DNA of 14,104 nucleotides. Source: Bacteroidales bacterium (GTDB lineage Bacteria > Bacteroidota > Bacteroidia > Bacteroidales > P3). The stretch spans positions 1-14,104 of the forward strand of contig JAITVC010000048.1 in assembly GCA_031286005.1 (NCBI GenBank), written 5' to 3'. Each line of letters starts with the position of its first letter. Position 1 is the first letter of the stretch. Made by a program: the position numbers and the translations under genes. Shown one piece after another: positions 1 to 7,829 of this stretch. The notes below the pieces were generated by a model. It did no database searches, was not told the DNA's origin, and saw only the letters and a list, made by a program, of their open reading frames with translations.

Positions 1-531
1 CGGAAAGAGCAAATTGCTTTTGCTCAAAACTATTTTGCCGTACAAACGCGCCGTGCTGAAATTATCGAACAACGTATTTTGGATTACGAACGTGTGAAAG
101 CACGTGCTAAATTGGCTGAGACAGAGAAAGTTTTATCGGGTATTTTGTACGAAAGAGGTGTAAACGACAAAGATTTTGCCATTATTCGTTCAAAAGGCGA
201 CCAAGCCCTGTTTCGACTAAATACATCCATGTTGAAACGAAAATTAGGAGTTCCAGACAGTCGTCCGGTTGCTGATTTTCTTCCTACTATCAACGTCAAA
301 GCAAAAGATTTAGCGGCAGAAATGACTTCTGTTAATGTACAAACAAAAGACCTGAAAGGATTAAAACCGATAGAAACGGAACATGTTGATAACAATTTAG
401 CAGTAAGAAAAATGCTATTGGAACGTGGCATCGCCCCCGAACAACTGCCACCTGCCGAAGATATTAAAAAAGTACAACGCCGTTTGGAAAGTGACGAAAA
501 GAAAATAAGCAAAACGAGCAAGAAAAAATAA
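1..531 (+). CDS. dinD: DinD-like DNA-damage-inducible protein, C-terminal part (5' partial)
   Basis: The reading frame is open from the first base to the TAA at 529-531, so the N-terminus (a BRO-N-type domain in this family) lies upstream of the window; 176 residues are visible. The fragment opens with [11 protein letters not shown], matching the AQTYFAIQTRR segment I recall from E. coli DinD, and continues with [14 protein letters not shown], resembling the FAIFQNHGYQGLY part of that family. The tail is lysine-rich. In E. coli dinD is LexA-regulated and its product has been linked to RecA filament disassembly; that role is family knowledge and is not visible here. The gene ends 10 bases before parE in the same direction, so co-transcription is possible. 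Internal ATG/TTG codons are not the true start. Confidence 0.85.
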   Translation, partial: RKEQIAFAQNYFAVQTRRAEIIEQRILDYERVKARAKLAETEKVLSGILYERGVNDKDFAIIRSKGDQALFRLNTSMLKRKLGVPDSRPVADFLPTINVKAKDLAAEMTSVNVQTKDLKGLKPIETEHVDNNLAVRKMLLERGIAPEQLPPAEDIKKVQRRLESDEKKISKTSKKK

Positions 532-541
532 CGCACATAAT

Positions 542-2383
542 ATGGCACAAGCACAAGACTACACAGAAGACAACATAAAATCCTTAGAATGGATTGAGCA
601 TATCCGCAAACGGCCGGGGATGTACATTGGAAAATTGGGCGATGGCACGTCGCACGATGATGGGATTTACGTGCTGTTGAAAGAGATTATAGACAACAGT
701 ATCGACGAATTTGTGATGGGCAATGGCCGCACGATTGAAGTTAAAATCAACGACGGCTCGGTTACCATTCGCGACTACGGACGTGGGATTCCGCTCGGAA
801 AGGTGGTGGACTGCGTTTCTAAAATGAACACCGGCGGTAAATACGACTCTGAAGCCTTCAAAAAGTCCGTAGGGCTAAATGGGGTCGGAACCAAGGCCGT
901 CAATGCCCTATCGAGCTATTTCAAGGTGCAATCCGTGCGTGATGGCAAGACCAAGATAGCCGAGTTTAAAGAGGGCGAAATCACCAACGATGAAGCGATA
1001 CAGGAAAGCAGCCTCCGTGATGGAACAAAGATAACCTTCACGCCCGATCCGGAACTTTTCAAGAACTACTACTACCGCAACGAGTATGTAGAAAAGATGC
1101 TTTGGAACTATTGCTACCTCAACGCCGGACTGACCATCAAATTCAACGACCAAAGCATGACTTCCAAGAATGGACTCATGGATTTGCTCACCAACAATTT
1201 AGATGTAGATCCTATCTATCCCATCATCCACATTCAGGATGAAGACTTCGACTTTGCGATGACTCACCACCCCCGCCAATACGGCGAGGACTACACCTCT
1301 TTTGTCAACGGGCAAAACACCACACAAGGCGGCACACACCTTGTGGCCTTTCGTGAAGCCATTGTAAAAACCATCAGGGAGTTTTACAAGAAAGATTTTG
1401 ACCCTTCTGATGTGCGCTCGGCAATCGTGGCTGCCATCAGTCTGCGGATTCAAGAACCTACGTTTGAAAGTCAGACCAAAACCAAGCTTGGTTCCACTCA
1501 CTTATTGCCGGAAGGCAAAGGCGAAACGATTCGGAACTACATCAACAATATTGTTAAGAAACATCTTGACAATTATCTCCATATTCACGGCGAAACAGCC
1601 GAAGCCTTGCTTCAAAAAATCGTGCAAAACGAGAAGGAACGCAAGGGCATGGACAATATCAAGAAGTTGGCCAAGGAGAGTGCAAAGAAAGTGAGCCTGC
1701 ACAACAAAAAGCTCTGCGATTGTCGCCTGCACTACAATTCTAACGATGAACGAAAACTCGAAACCACCCTCTTCATCACTGAGGGCGATTCGGCAGGTGG
1801 AAGTGTTACCAAAGTTCGGGATGTGAATACGCAAGCCGTTTTCAAACTCAAAGGAAAGCCTTTGAATAGTTTTGGATTGACAAGAAAGATTGTTTACGAA
1901 AACGAGGAATTTAACCTCTTGCAAGCGGCCTTGAATATTAGTGATGATATGGAAAACTTGCGCTACAATAACATCGTTATCGCCACCGATGCTGATGTGG
2001 ATGGGATGCATATTCGGTTGTTGTTGCTTACGTTTTTCTTGCAATTCTTCCCCGACCTCATCCGCAACGGACATGTGTATATCTTACAAACGCCACTGTT
2101 CCGTGTACGGAAGAAAGACCAAACGTTTTACTGCTATTCTGATGAAGAACGTTTGGATGCCTTGAAGAAGTTAGGTGCCAATCCGGAAATCACTCGATTT
2201 AAAGGGCTTGGCGAGATTTCGCCCGACGAGTTCAAAACCTTTATCGGGCCCGAGATGCGGTTAGATCCTGTACTTATTTCCAAAGATTCCGGCATCAAAG
2301 ACCTCCTCACCTTCTACATGGGCAAAAACACCCCCGAACGCCAAGAATTTATCATCGAAAACTTGGTGAGTGTGGATGTATAG
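542..2383 (+). CDS. parE: DNA topoisomerase IV subunit B (ParE)
   Basis: ATPase subunit of the type II topoisomerase that decatenates chromosomes, working with ParC in the cytoplasm. The 613-residue protein has the GHKL ATPase motifs in order: E48/N52 in [18 protein letters not shown] at 78-84 and [14 protein letters not shown] from 111. The transducer domain follows. The TOPRIM domain has EGDSAGG at 414-420, the metal-binding DADVDG at 483-488 and RFKGLGE at 552-558. The segment [22 protein letters not shown] and the short length match Bacteroidota ParE rather than GyrB, which is longer. The ATG at 542 is well placed; there is no Shine-Dalgarno site, as is usual for this phylum. parC is not in the window. 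A hairpin terminator follows the stop by about 35 bases. Confidence 0.95.
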   Translation: MAQAQDYTEDNIKSLEWIEHIRKRPGMYIGKLGDGTSHDDGIYVLLKEIIDNSIDEFVMGNGRTIEVKINDGSVTIRDYGRGIPLGKVVDCVSKMNTGGKYDSEAFKKSVGLNGVGTKAVNALSSYFKVQSVRDGKTKIAEFKEGEITNDEAIQESSLRDGTKITFTPDPELFKNYYYRNEYVEKMLWNYCYLNAGLTIKFNDQSMTSKNGLMDLLTNNLDVDPIYPIIHIQDEDFDFAMTHHPRQYGEDYTSFVNGQNTTQGGTHLVAFREAIVKTIREFYKKDFDPSDVRSAIVAAISLRIQEPTFESQTKTKLGSTHLLPEGKGETIRNYINNIVKKHLDNYLHIHGETAEALLQKIVQNEKERKGMDNIKKLAKESAKKVSLHNKKLCDCRLHYNSNDERKLETTLFITEGDSAGGSVTKVRDVNTQAVFKLKGKPLNSFGLTRKIVYENEEFNLLQAALNISDDMENLRYNNIVIATDADVDGMHIRLLLLTFFLQFFPDLIRNGHVYILQTPLFRVRKKDQTFYCYSDEERLDALKKLGANPEITRFKGLGEISPDEFKTFIGPEMRLDPVLISKDSGIKDLLTFYMGKNTPERQEFIIENLVSVDV

Positions 2384-2387
2384 AGAG

Positions 2388-2404
2388 TGTACAGCCACTG
2401 TACA
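2388..2404 (+). other. Short perfect inverted repeat just after parE
   Basis: TGTACAG, three bases, CTGTACA: a 7-bp stem starting 5 bases after the parE stop. No T-run follows, so it is not itself a terminator. It could be a 3'-end stabilising hairpin or chance. Confidence 0.4.
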
Positions 2405-2417
2405 GCTACCCCCTACC

Positions 2418-2446
2418 AAAAAAAGGCACCGTTTGGTGCCTTTTTT
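2418..2446. terminator. Bidirectional intrinsic terminator, copy 1 (parE / rloB)
   Basis: Seven A's, GGCACC, loop GTTT, GGTGCC, six T's. The GC stem flanked by A and T tracts can terminate both strands: parE from the left and the minus-strand rloB, whose stop is at 2465, from the right. The hairpin and the 12 bases TTCTTGTTTGGA after the T-tract recur at 4456-4497. Confidence 0.9.
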
Positions 2447-2464
2447 GTTCTTGTTTGGAATTCG

Positions 2465-3088
2465 CTATATTTTTAAATCGCTGAAGATTTTATACATTTC
2501 AGATATTCCTGTTTGCGTATTTCTAAAATCAAATTCGCCTAACTTATTGGCATTACATATTGCATCTGACAGTTTTGGTTTTAGTCTTTTGTAAATATCG
2601 GAAACTGTCTTCACAAAATATCTCTCTGTTTTTTCGTATCCCGATAAAACACTCTTTAAATCTTTCTTTAATTCCGGTTCGTAGAAATTATAGTATTTTG
2701 GTGTTTGTTTATAGTGCAGCAAAAACCAATATTCTAAGCAGGGATTATTGACAATGACTATTATTCGGCTGTTCTTTTTGCACTTTTTATGCAGTTCTTC
2801 AAATTCTTGCAATGCTGTCTTTTTCCCTTTTTTTGCTTCTTTACTTTCTTTGTTGATTGCATCAAAATCTACTATCCAAAAAACTCTTTCACTATTCTTG
2901 GCAAGATCAAGCACTCTGTTGTATTGTTTTTTGAGCGATTCCTTTATTGGAAATTCCGGCGCAATGTGAATCTTTTGCAACCTTTCGTTATCTTTCAACA
3001 TTTGTAAATACCAATATTCACATTGGCCATCAACGACAAAGGAATATACGGACTTTTGCTGTGGCAATGTTTTTCTATTCGTTCTCAT
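2465..3088 (-). CDS. RloB/AbiLii-like TOPRIM-related protein of a putative defence pair
   Basis: This 207-residue protein resembles the RloB-like family: a basic N-terminus, a first strand ending in VVDGQCEYWYLQML where typical members have an EGEKTE-type TOPRIM motif, a second strand with VFWIVDFDAIN, then VIVNNPCLEYWFLLHY, which matches the SNPCFELWFLLHF signature. RloB/AbiLii proteins are thought to be the effector partners of AAA ATPases in abortive-infection-type phage defence; the function here is inferred. A TTG at 3094 extends the frame by two codons, but the ATG at 3088 is the more likely start. It overlaps the end of the upstream ATPase gene by 14 bases, pointing to translational coupling. 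The DNA is visibly more AT-rich than parE or the OmpA gene. The acidic residue of the first motif is Asp rather than Glu. Confidence 0.82.
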   Translation of the reverse strand: MRTNRKTLPQQKSVYSFVVDGQCEYWYLQMLKDNERLQKIHIAPEFPIKESLKKQYNRVLDLAKNSERVFWIVDFDAINKESKEAKKGKKTALQEFEELHKKCKKNSRIIVIVNNPCLEYWFLLHYKQTPKYYNFYEPELKKDLKSVLSGYEKTERYFVKTVSDIYKRLKPKLSDAICNANKLGEFDFRNTQTGISEMYKIFSDLKI

Positions 3089-4367
3089 CGTCAATATTGA
3101 TATAGTAACTTCCTAAATTGGGCGTTCCTCCTAATTTCCCCATTTTATAAGCGTTGTAATAGCTACTTGTGTCTTTTCTGACTACCGAAGAGCCAAAGTC
3201 GGCAAAAGAATACAATTCTGTTGCTAAATTCTCATTATCCTTATCTGTAATCCATAGTGCATCCGGACGAAAAATATCTCTATCGCATAATATTTCACGA
3301 TTATGTGTAGTTGCGATAAGTTGTGATTTCTTGGAATTTACTAAAAACGACAGTAAGAAATGTTGAAACAAATCGGGGTGTAGAGAAGACTCGAGTTCGT
3401 CGATAGGAAGTATAATCTGTCCTGCGATCAACATTGGCAACAAACCAGCAAGTTCATAATAGCGCTGTGTGCCCAAAGATTCTTGTTTAAAAGGCAAAGA
3501 ATAGAATTTATCATTAACGACATGTTCAAATTCTAAATTAACATCTGATGATATTTTTTTATCTTTTAAAATACTTTCTTGCTTCGATTGAATATCCATA
3601 AACACATTCGAAATATTTTCACCTCCATTTTTCACAACAATATTAGAGATATTGAAATCAGCTTTTTGCAGAATCCCTAATACTATGTTTTTGTAAGACT
3701 CATCCCTATTTATAACATCTGTTACGAATTTGTGAAATTTCATCCATGGGTAAACTACTCGAAGCATGAAATCGTGAAACCAATCTGTAGTATCCTTCAA
3801 TTCCTTTTGTTCGAGATTAATCTTTAAAAAACCACTTAAAACCGTATTGTTCCAAAGCGTCAATTGTTCAAGGTTGTTTTTAGCACTCTCTTTGATTTTT
3901 ATTTTACTACCAAACTCAATATTGGTTATTTGATTTTCCAAATCTGTTGTTCTTTTAAAAACGTTAGATTTCTTCGGACTATAAGCATATAATTCTTCTC
4001 GAACAATAGCCTTTCGATTCATCTCAACCTCATAGCAATATCGCACATCATTTTGCAGAAAATCTGTCTCGAAAATAGTGTTTTCTTTTGGTGTAGTTTT
4101 ATCAAACAAAAATGCGGTAAAATCAAAAGTTTCTGTTTTCTGACTTTTAGGATTTAAAACAAGCGTTCGCACAAAATCCAATGCCTTCAAAATCGTAGTT
4201 TTTCCAGAAGCATTTGCACCGTAGATTAGTCCGAGTTTTAATAATCGCAAGCCATTGGTGTGAATGACATAGTAGTCCTCCAAATGCTCGGACTTATCGG
4301 CTTCAAAAGACAATGTTTGCTTATCTTTGATTGAGCCAAAATTCTGAACGCTAAAATTGATTAACAT
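3075..4367 (-). CDS. AAA15/RloA-like ATPase of a putative RloAB/AbiL-type defence pair
   Basis: This 430-residue protein is an SMC/ABC-like AAA ATPase of the type often annotated AAA_15/AAA_21 or 'ATP/GTP phosphatase'. It starts MLINFSVQNFGSIKD, the usual N-terminal strand of the family, with Walker A GANASGKT at 50-57. The C-terminal half has a signature-like ESLGTQRYYELAG, Walker B LPIDELESSLHPDL and the H-motif strand LIATTHNREIL. Members of this family pair with TOPRIM-type effectors in RloAB, AbiL and PARIS-like systems; the RloB-like gene downstream makes RloAB/AbiL the best match. The defence role is inferred from family and pairing. The ATG at 4367 lies about 26 bases after a Bacteroidota-type -7 box. 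The cassette is AT-rich and lies between two terminator copies, consistent with acquisition by transfer. Confidence 0.85.
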   Translation of the reverse strand: MLINFSVQNFGSIKDKQTLSFEADKSEHLEDYYVIHTNGLRLLKLGLIYGANASGKTTILKALDFVRTLVLNPKSQKTETFDFTAFLFDKTTPKENTIFETDFLQNDVRYCYEVEMNRKAIVREELYAYSPKKSNVFKRTTDLENQITNIEFGSKIKIKESAKNNLEQLTLWNNTVLSGFLKINLEQKELKDTTDWFHDFMLRVVYPWMKFHKFVTDVINRDESYKNIVLGILQKADFNISNIVVKNGGENISNVFMDIQSKQESILKDKKISSDVNLEFEHVVNDKFYSLPFKQESLGTQRYYELAGLLPMLIAGQIILPIDELESSLHPDLFQHFLLSFLVNSKKSQLIATTHNREILCDRDIFRPDALWITDKDNENLATELYSFADFGSSVVRKDTSSYYNAYKMGKLGGTPNLGSYYINIDDENE

Positions 4368-4393
4368 AGTTCTCTAAATTTGTAATTGAATTG

Positions 4394-4422
4394 CAAAGAT
4401 ACGAAAAAAAATGACATTCCAA
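4394..4422 (-). promoter_or_regulatory. Promoter of the rloAB-like cassette
   Basis: On the minus strand TATCTTTG (4401-4394) matches the Bacteroidota -7 consensus TAnnTTTG. TTGG (4422-4419) lies 17 bases upstream at the place of the TTTG -33 box. The predicted start site leaves a leader of about 20 bases before the ATG at 4367. Confidence 0.65.
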
Positions 4423-4455
4423 CACTCTTTGCATCTTTTTTTGTAATCTGTTTAC

Positions 4456-4484
4456 AAAAAAGGCACCAAAAGGTGCCTTTTTTT
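4456..4484. terminator. Bidirectional intrinsic terminator, copy 2 (OmpA gene / cassette edge)
   Basis: Six A's, GGCACC, loop AAAA, GGTGCC, seven T's: the same stem as copy 1 with a different loop. It directly follows the minus-strand OmpA-like gene (stop at 4502) and is followed on the plus strand by the same TTCTTGTTTGGA seen after copy 1. It lies upstream of the cassette promoter. Confidence 0.9.
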
Positions 4485-4501
4485 ATTCTTGTTTGGAGAG
4501 T

Positions 4502-5497
4502 TTAGTTCCCCAAGATATTCAAGAGTTCATCCAATTTTGGTGTGAGGATGATTTCTGAGCGGCGATTTTTGGCTCGGTTTTCGGGAGAGTCGTTTTCTAC
4601 CACAGGGGATGAATCTCCACGTCCGGCGGATACTACACTTGACTTCTCTACACCTTTGTTTTCAAGCAGCACTTTTGAGATGGCTGTTGCACGCATTACG
4701 CTGAGGTCGAGGTTGTCTTTGGCATCGCCACGGCCGTTAAAAGGCACGTTGTCGGTGTGGCCTTCTACCATCACGTTGATGTCGGGGTTTTTGGCCAATA
4801 CTGATGCCACTTCTCGGATGGCTCTTTTGCCTTCATCGCCCACTTGCCACGAGCCGGAAGCAAAGAGGAGTTTTTCGGCCATGGACACGTATACTTTGCC
4901 GTTCTTGGTGTAAACGGTGAGGCCTTTGTCTTTGAAGCCGAGGAGGGCTTCCATCACTTTGTCGCGAAGGGCTTTCAGTTCGGCATCTTTGTTGTCGAGG
5001 ATGGCTTGTAGTTCGTTCACACGTTGTTCTTTCTCACGGAAATCGGCCAATAGCTTGTCTAAATCTCTTTGTTTTTGGTCTAATTCCTTTTGTTTGGCAG
5101 CCACTTCGGCTTCGCGCTTGATGAGGTTGTCGCGTGCATCTTGCAATTCTTTGAGGAGCTTTTGGTTCTCTGAGCGATTGCCTGCGAGGGCTGTAGAAAA
5201 CTTATCGTTAAGCTCATCATATTCTTTTTGGAGGTTTTCGAGATTGGCTTTGGCGAGTTTATAGCCGGCCTCCATATCATCGTATTCGTTTTGGAGTTTG
5301 GCAAGTTGTTCTTTTTGTTGCTCTATTTGTGCGTTGAGCTCATTGATTTGAACGCCTTTTTCTTGGTTTTCTTTTTCAAGTGCTGCTGCTTGCAACGACG
5401 ATTGGTCGTATTTCGACTTCAAATCGTTGTACTTTTGCATGCTCACACAGGATGCAAAAATGAGAGGGAGGGTGGTTAATAATAAAAGTTTTTTCAT
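4502..5497 (-). CDS. OmpA-family peptidoglycan-binding lipoprotein with long coiled coil
   Basis: This 331-residue protein starts MKKLLLLTTLPLIFASC, a lipoprotein signal with Cys17 as the probable lipidated residue. Residues 20-180 are an almost continuous charged coiled coil (KEYDELNDKF, EVAAKQKELDQKQRDLDKLL). Residues 190-320 form an OmpA C-terminal-like domain with VMVEGHTDNVPF (244-253) and NRRSEI (311-316), the usual peptidoglycan-binding signatures. It probably tethers the outer membrane to the cell wall from the periplasm. It lies 13 bases downstream of xth on the same strand, so the two may share a transcript. Bacteroidota carry many such proteins, so no specific symbol is given. Confidence 0.88.
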   Translation of the reverse strand: MKKLLLLTTLPLIFASCVSMQKYNDLKSKYDQSSLQAAALEKENQEKGVQINELNAQIEQQKEQLAKLQNEYDDMEAGYKLAKANLENLQKEYDELNDKFSTALAGNRSENQKLLKELQDARDNLIKREAEVAAKQKELDQKQRDLDKLLADFREKEQRVNELQAILDNKDAELKALRDKVMEALLGFKDKGLTVYTKNGKVYVSMAEKLLFASGSWQVGDEGKRAIREVASVLAKNPDINVMVEGHTDNVPFNGRGDAKDNLDLSVMRATAISKVLLENKGVEKSSVVSAGRGDSSPVVENDSPENRAKNRRSEIILTPKLDELLNILGN

Positions 5498-5510
5498 AGT
5501 TATTTCTGTA

Positions 5511-6275
5511 TTATTTTATTTCTGCGAATATCGGGCAATGGTCGGACTGTAAGGCTTCGGGCATGATGGATGCGGAAAGCAGGTCTTGTTTCAGATTCTC
5601 CGTAAGCATGATGTAGTCGATGCGCCAGCCTTTGTTATTGGAGCGGGCGTTGAACCGGTAGCTCCACCACGAATAGTTGTGGGCATCTTCGGGATGAAGA
5701 AAGCGGAATGTGTCGATAAAGCCATCGTTGATAAAGCCATCTATCCACTGCCGTTCTTCGGGCAAGAAGCCGGAGCTTTTGGCATTGCCTTTGGGGTCGT
5801 GAATATCTATGGCCTCATGGCAGATGTTGAAATCTCCACAGATGGCTAATTTAGGGCGTGTTTTTTCAAGTTCTTTGATGTAGATGTGGAAATCTTCGAG
5901 CCATTGCATTTTGAATGCTTGCCGCTCATCTCCCGAAGTTCCTGATGGATGATAGACACTGATGACAGACAAATCGCCAAAGTCAGCACGAATAAGTCGG
6001 CCTTCGTAATCGTATTTGTCGATATTCATGCCAATCTCCACATGGTCGGGCTTTTGTTTGCACAGGATAGCCACGCCGCTATAGCCTTTCTTTTGTGCCG
6101 AGAAATAGTAGCTGTGATAGCCCAAGCTTTGAAATTCCATGGTAGGAATCTGTTCAGGTTGTGCCTTTGTTTCTTGCAGACACACCACATCCGGAGCGGT
6201 TTGCTGCAACCAATCCAAAAAGCCTTTGCCCACAGCGGCACGAATGCCATTGACGTTGTAAGATGCAATTTTCAT
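5511..6275 (-). CDS. xth: Exodeoxyribonuclease III / AP endonuclease
   Basis: This 254-residue enzyme of the XthA/ExoA branch of the exonuclease-endonuclease-phosphatase family cuts DNA at abasic sites and has 3'-5' exonuclease activity (base excision repair). All catalytic signatures are visible: NVNGIRAA at 7-14, LQET with E35, VYHPSG with Y108, GDFN with D148 and N150, WRIDYIM with D220, and SDHCPI with D245/H246. Its length is normal for the family. The ATG at 6275 is preceded by TATCTTTG only 5 bases upstream, so the mRNA may have a very short leader or none. The OmpA-like gene follows on the same strand. Confidence 0.95.
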   Translation of the reverse strand: MKIASYNVNGIRAAVGKGFLDWLQQTAPDVVCLQETKAQPEQIPTMEFQSLGYHSYYFSAQKKGYSGVAILCKQKPDHVEIGMNIDKYDYEGRLIRADFGDLSVISVYHPSGTSGDERQAFKMQWLEDFHIYIKELEKTRPKLAICGDFNICHEAIDIHDPKGNAKSSGFLPEERQWIDGFINDGFIDTFRFLHPEDAHNYSWWSYRFNARSNNKGWRIDYIMLTENLKQDLLSASIMPEALQSDHCPIFAEIK

Positions 6276-6280
6276 CTCTA

Positions 6281-6288
6281 CAAAGATA
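6281..6288 (-). promoter_or_regulatory. Predicted -7 box of the xth promoter
   Basis: The minus strand reads TATCTTTG, a match to TAnnTTTG, ending 5 bases before the xth ATG. No convincing TTTG -33 box is present at the usual distance. Confidence 0.5.
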
Positions 6289-6344
6289 CGGAATATTTGG
6301 GGAATCTTTTTGGGGATAAAGAACAGGTTTCTAACAGAGGTGTG

Positions 6345-6359
6345 TTAGTGATTAGTGAA
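6345..6359. repeat. Short heptanucleotide repeat (TTAGTGA x2)
   Basis: Two tandem TTAGTGA units in the gap between xth and the next gene. Part of the same 7-nt family seen at 7829-7884 (opposite orientation) and 12173-12221. A weak inverted repeat CTAACA/TGTTAG (6331-6348) overlaps its start. Confidence 0.5.
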
Positions 6360-6370
6360 TATATCTTGTT

Positions 6371-6832
6371 TCATTCATTAAACTTAAACCGCAGACTTAA
6401 TCCTACACCAGTCTGGGTTAAACCAAAGTGTAAATTATAGGAAACATCATTCGATTTTGAATTGTAAAGTGTTAATGAATTTTTTATTTTATTCTCTCCA
6501 ACAAACATCATAATAATTCCGGCTACCGTGCCGACAGCACCAACTGCTAACATTGTTTCATTACCTTCACCACCACCTAAACGAGCTCCTAAATCAAAGC
6601 CTAATATAAATGCACCTGGATAACCGATTACTTGCCCTGTTACAAGAAGTGCTCGACCATTATTGTATTGTGTTAAAGCACCCTCATTTGATGCCATCAA
6701 TTCTTTTACCTGTTTGGCACTTAATTTTGTCTCATTTTGCCAAACTCCATTTTTGTAAATTAAATCTGATTGCGCAGACACATTAAGACATACTGTAAAA
6801 AACACTGTAAGTAAAAACATTCCTTTTTTCAT
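6371..6832 (-). CDS. Small exported protein of unknown function
   Basis: The 153-residue product starts with a signal peptide (MKKGMFLLTVFFTVCLNVSAQ, cleavage probably after SAQ). Then come LIYKNGVWQNETKLSAKQVKELMASNEGAL, a glycine-rich stretch (LGFDLGARLGGGEGNETML) and a hydrophobic segment AVGAVGTVAGIIMMFVG that may be a membrane helix. A polar motif NKIKNSLTLYNSK and a final strand-like YNLHFGLTQTGVGLSLRFKF follow. I recall similar hypothetical proteins from gut Bacteroidota but know of no function. The alternating-hydrophobic end suits an outer-membrane or periplasmic location. It follows another small exported protein on the same strand with a 63-base gap; I see no clear promoter in that gap, so the two may be co-transcribed. 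Confidence 0.7.
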   Translation of the reverse strand: MKKGMFLLTVFFTVCLNVSAQSDLIYKNGVWQNETKLSAKQVKELMASNEGALTQYNNGRALLVTGQVIGYPGAFILGFDLGARLGGGEGNETMLAVGAVGTVAGIIMMFVGENKIKNSLTLYNSKSNDVSYNLHFGLTQTGVGLSLRFKFNE

Positions 6833-6895
6833 AATTTGATTTTTTGGATGATTAAATTTGATAATTCTCGAATATGAATATCTTATTGATGCAAC

Positions 6896-7381
6896 TTATA
6901 GTGGAAAATACACACCAATACTATAAAGCAAAATAGCATTAACATCACTTTTTCCGTCAGGATTCCATTTTGGCCCTTTCGACGTTACCGCACCCAATCC
7001 AATCCCTGCCTGAAAAATTTTCTTTGCTCGATAAACAAACATTGGCCCAAGATACGAAGCATAATGATTGTCGCTAAATCCTTGATGCCAATATGCAACA
7101 GAAACAAATGATGAATTAATTTGTGGTTTTAAGTGAATATTTAAACCTGCTCCCACACTACTTATTCCTGCTCCAACTTGTAGCCCCACACGCTGAGCAA
7201 GTAAAAATTCCAGGTCAGTTCCAAGTAAACTTCCGCCACCCATCAAAACACCAACGTTAATAGATGTCCGTTTCTGATTTTCCATTGAAGAGGCATCATT
7301 GCGTCTAATTTGTTGTCCGAAACAAGCACCTGCGCTAATAGTACAAAAACAAACAAGTGTACATATAAGTTTCTTTTTCAT
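6896..7381 (-). CDS. Small exported beta-rich protein, probable outer-membrane barrel, unknown function
   Basis: The ATG at 7381 gives MKKKLICTLVCFCTISAGACFGQQ, a clean signal peptide; an upstream in-frame start at 7420 would put 13 polar residues in front of it and overlap the promoter, so I prefer 7381 (161 residues). After about 25 linker residues the mature part is a series of short glycine-rich amphipathic segments (INVGVLMGGGSLLG, VGLQVGAGISSVGAGLNIHL, IFQAGIGLGAV) ending in LLYSIGVYFPL, with a terminal aromatic region like that of outer-membrane barrels. At this size it could form a small barrel. It has its own consensus promoter, and a second small exported protein follows. Confidence 0.7.
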   Translation of the reverse strand: MKKKLICTLVCFCTISAGACFGQQIRRNDASSMENQKRTSINVGVLMGGGSLLGTDLEFLLAQRVGLQVGAGISSVGAGLNIHLKPQINSSFVSVAYWHQGFSDNHYASYLGPMFVYRAKKIFQAGIGLGAVTSKGPKWNPDGKSDVNAILLYSIGVYFPL

Positions 7382-7419
7382 ATTATCTGTATTTAGTTTA
7401 TTGATACAACAATTTTTCA

Positions 7420-7448
7420 CAAAATTACAAAAAAAATTTCAATCCAAA
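7420..7448 (-). promoter_or_regulatory. Consensus Bacteroidota promoter for the small exported protein genes
   Basis: The minus strand reads TTTG (7448-7445), 17 bases, TAATTTTG (7427-7420), matching TTTG...TAnnTTTG. The box ends 38 bases before the ATG at 7381. Confidence 0.7.
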
Positions 7449-7477
7449 CCAGCAAAACAATGTTTTTTTCCACAAAG

Positions 7478-7504
7478 TTATTAACAAAACAGTGAATTTT
7501 CTAC
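7478..7504. repeat. 27-base motif, first copy of a direct repeat pair
   Basis: TTATTAACAAAACAG followed by TGAATTTTCTAC. The 15-base core is identical at 12088-12102 in the same orientation and the following bases are similar. The two copies bracket the ECF sigma operon. Confidence 0.55.
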
Positions 7505-7809
7505 TTCGGAAGTGTCTGTTTCTATCTCCGAAGCTCCGTTTTCTGCCAAAGAAGTAGCTTTTTCTGCCAAAGAAGTCCAAATTTCTACCAAATGAGGTGG
7601 AAGTTTCTGCCAAAAAGATACAAATTTCTGCCAAAGAAGTAGAAGTTTGCACAAAAAAGGTGGAAATTTCTGCCAACGAAGTCCAAGTTTCTGCCAAAAA
7701 GGCAGAAAGTCGAGCTTCCGAAATAGATATTTGGACTTCCGAAGTAGATATTTCTACCTTTGAAGTAGAAAGAAGTACTTCGGAAGGTGTTTTTTGTACT
7801 TCGGAAGAA
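7501..7809. repeat. 21-bp imperfect tandem repeat (minisatellite), about 14-15 units
   Basis: Degenerate units of about 21 bases with consensus near TTTCTGCCAAAGAAGTAGAA. The outer units read ACTTCGGAAGT, the inner ones GCCAAAGAAGT. On the plus strand the units encode heptads such as EVSAKKI, QISAKEV, EVCTKKV, EISANEV, but no ATG precedes the frame and one extra T near 7593 puts a TGA in its first part. Many units are partly palindromic (TCTACTTC against GAAGTAGA). Confidence 0.8.
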
Positions 7810-7829
7810 GGGCGAAGTGTACTTCGCCC
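7810..7829. repeat. GC-rich hairpin (GGGCGAAG / CTTCGCCC)
   Basis: Perfect 8-bp stem with loop TGTA, at the junction between the minisatellite and the heptanucleotide array. No T-run follows on either strand, so terminator function is doubtful; it looks like a dispersed palindromic element. Confidence 0.6.

Noticed and set aside
84..554. 156-residue minus-strand frame antisense to the dinD end
   Set aside because: It is a shadow of the coding strand with no domain or signal, and it overlaps a recognised family.
6331..6348. Hairpin CTAACA/TGTTAG as terminator of the small exported protein genes
   Set aside because: The stem is 6 bp and AT-rich with no T-run on the relevant strand.
7478..7486. 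TTATTAACA as a DnaA box
   Set aside because: It lacks the CACA end of TTATNCACA, and there is no cluster of boxes or origin-associated gene nearby.
7810..7829. GC hairpin as an intrinsic terminator
   Set aside because: No T-tract follows on either strand and no gene ends next to it.
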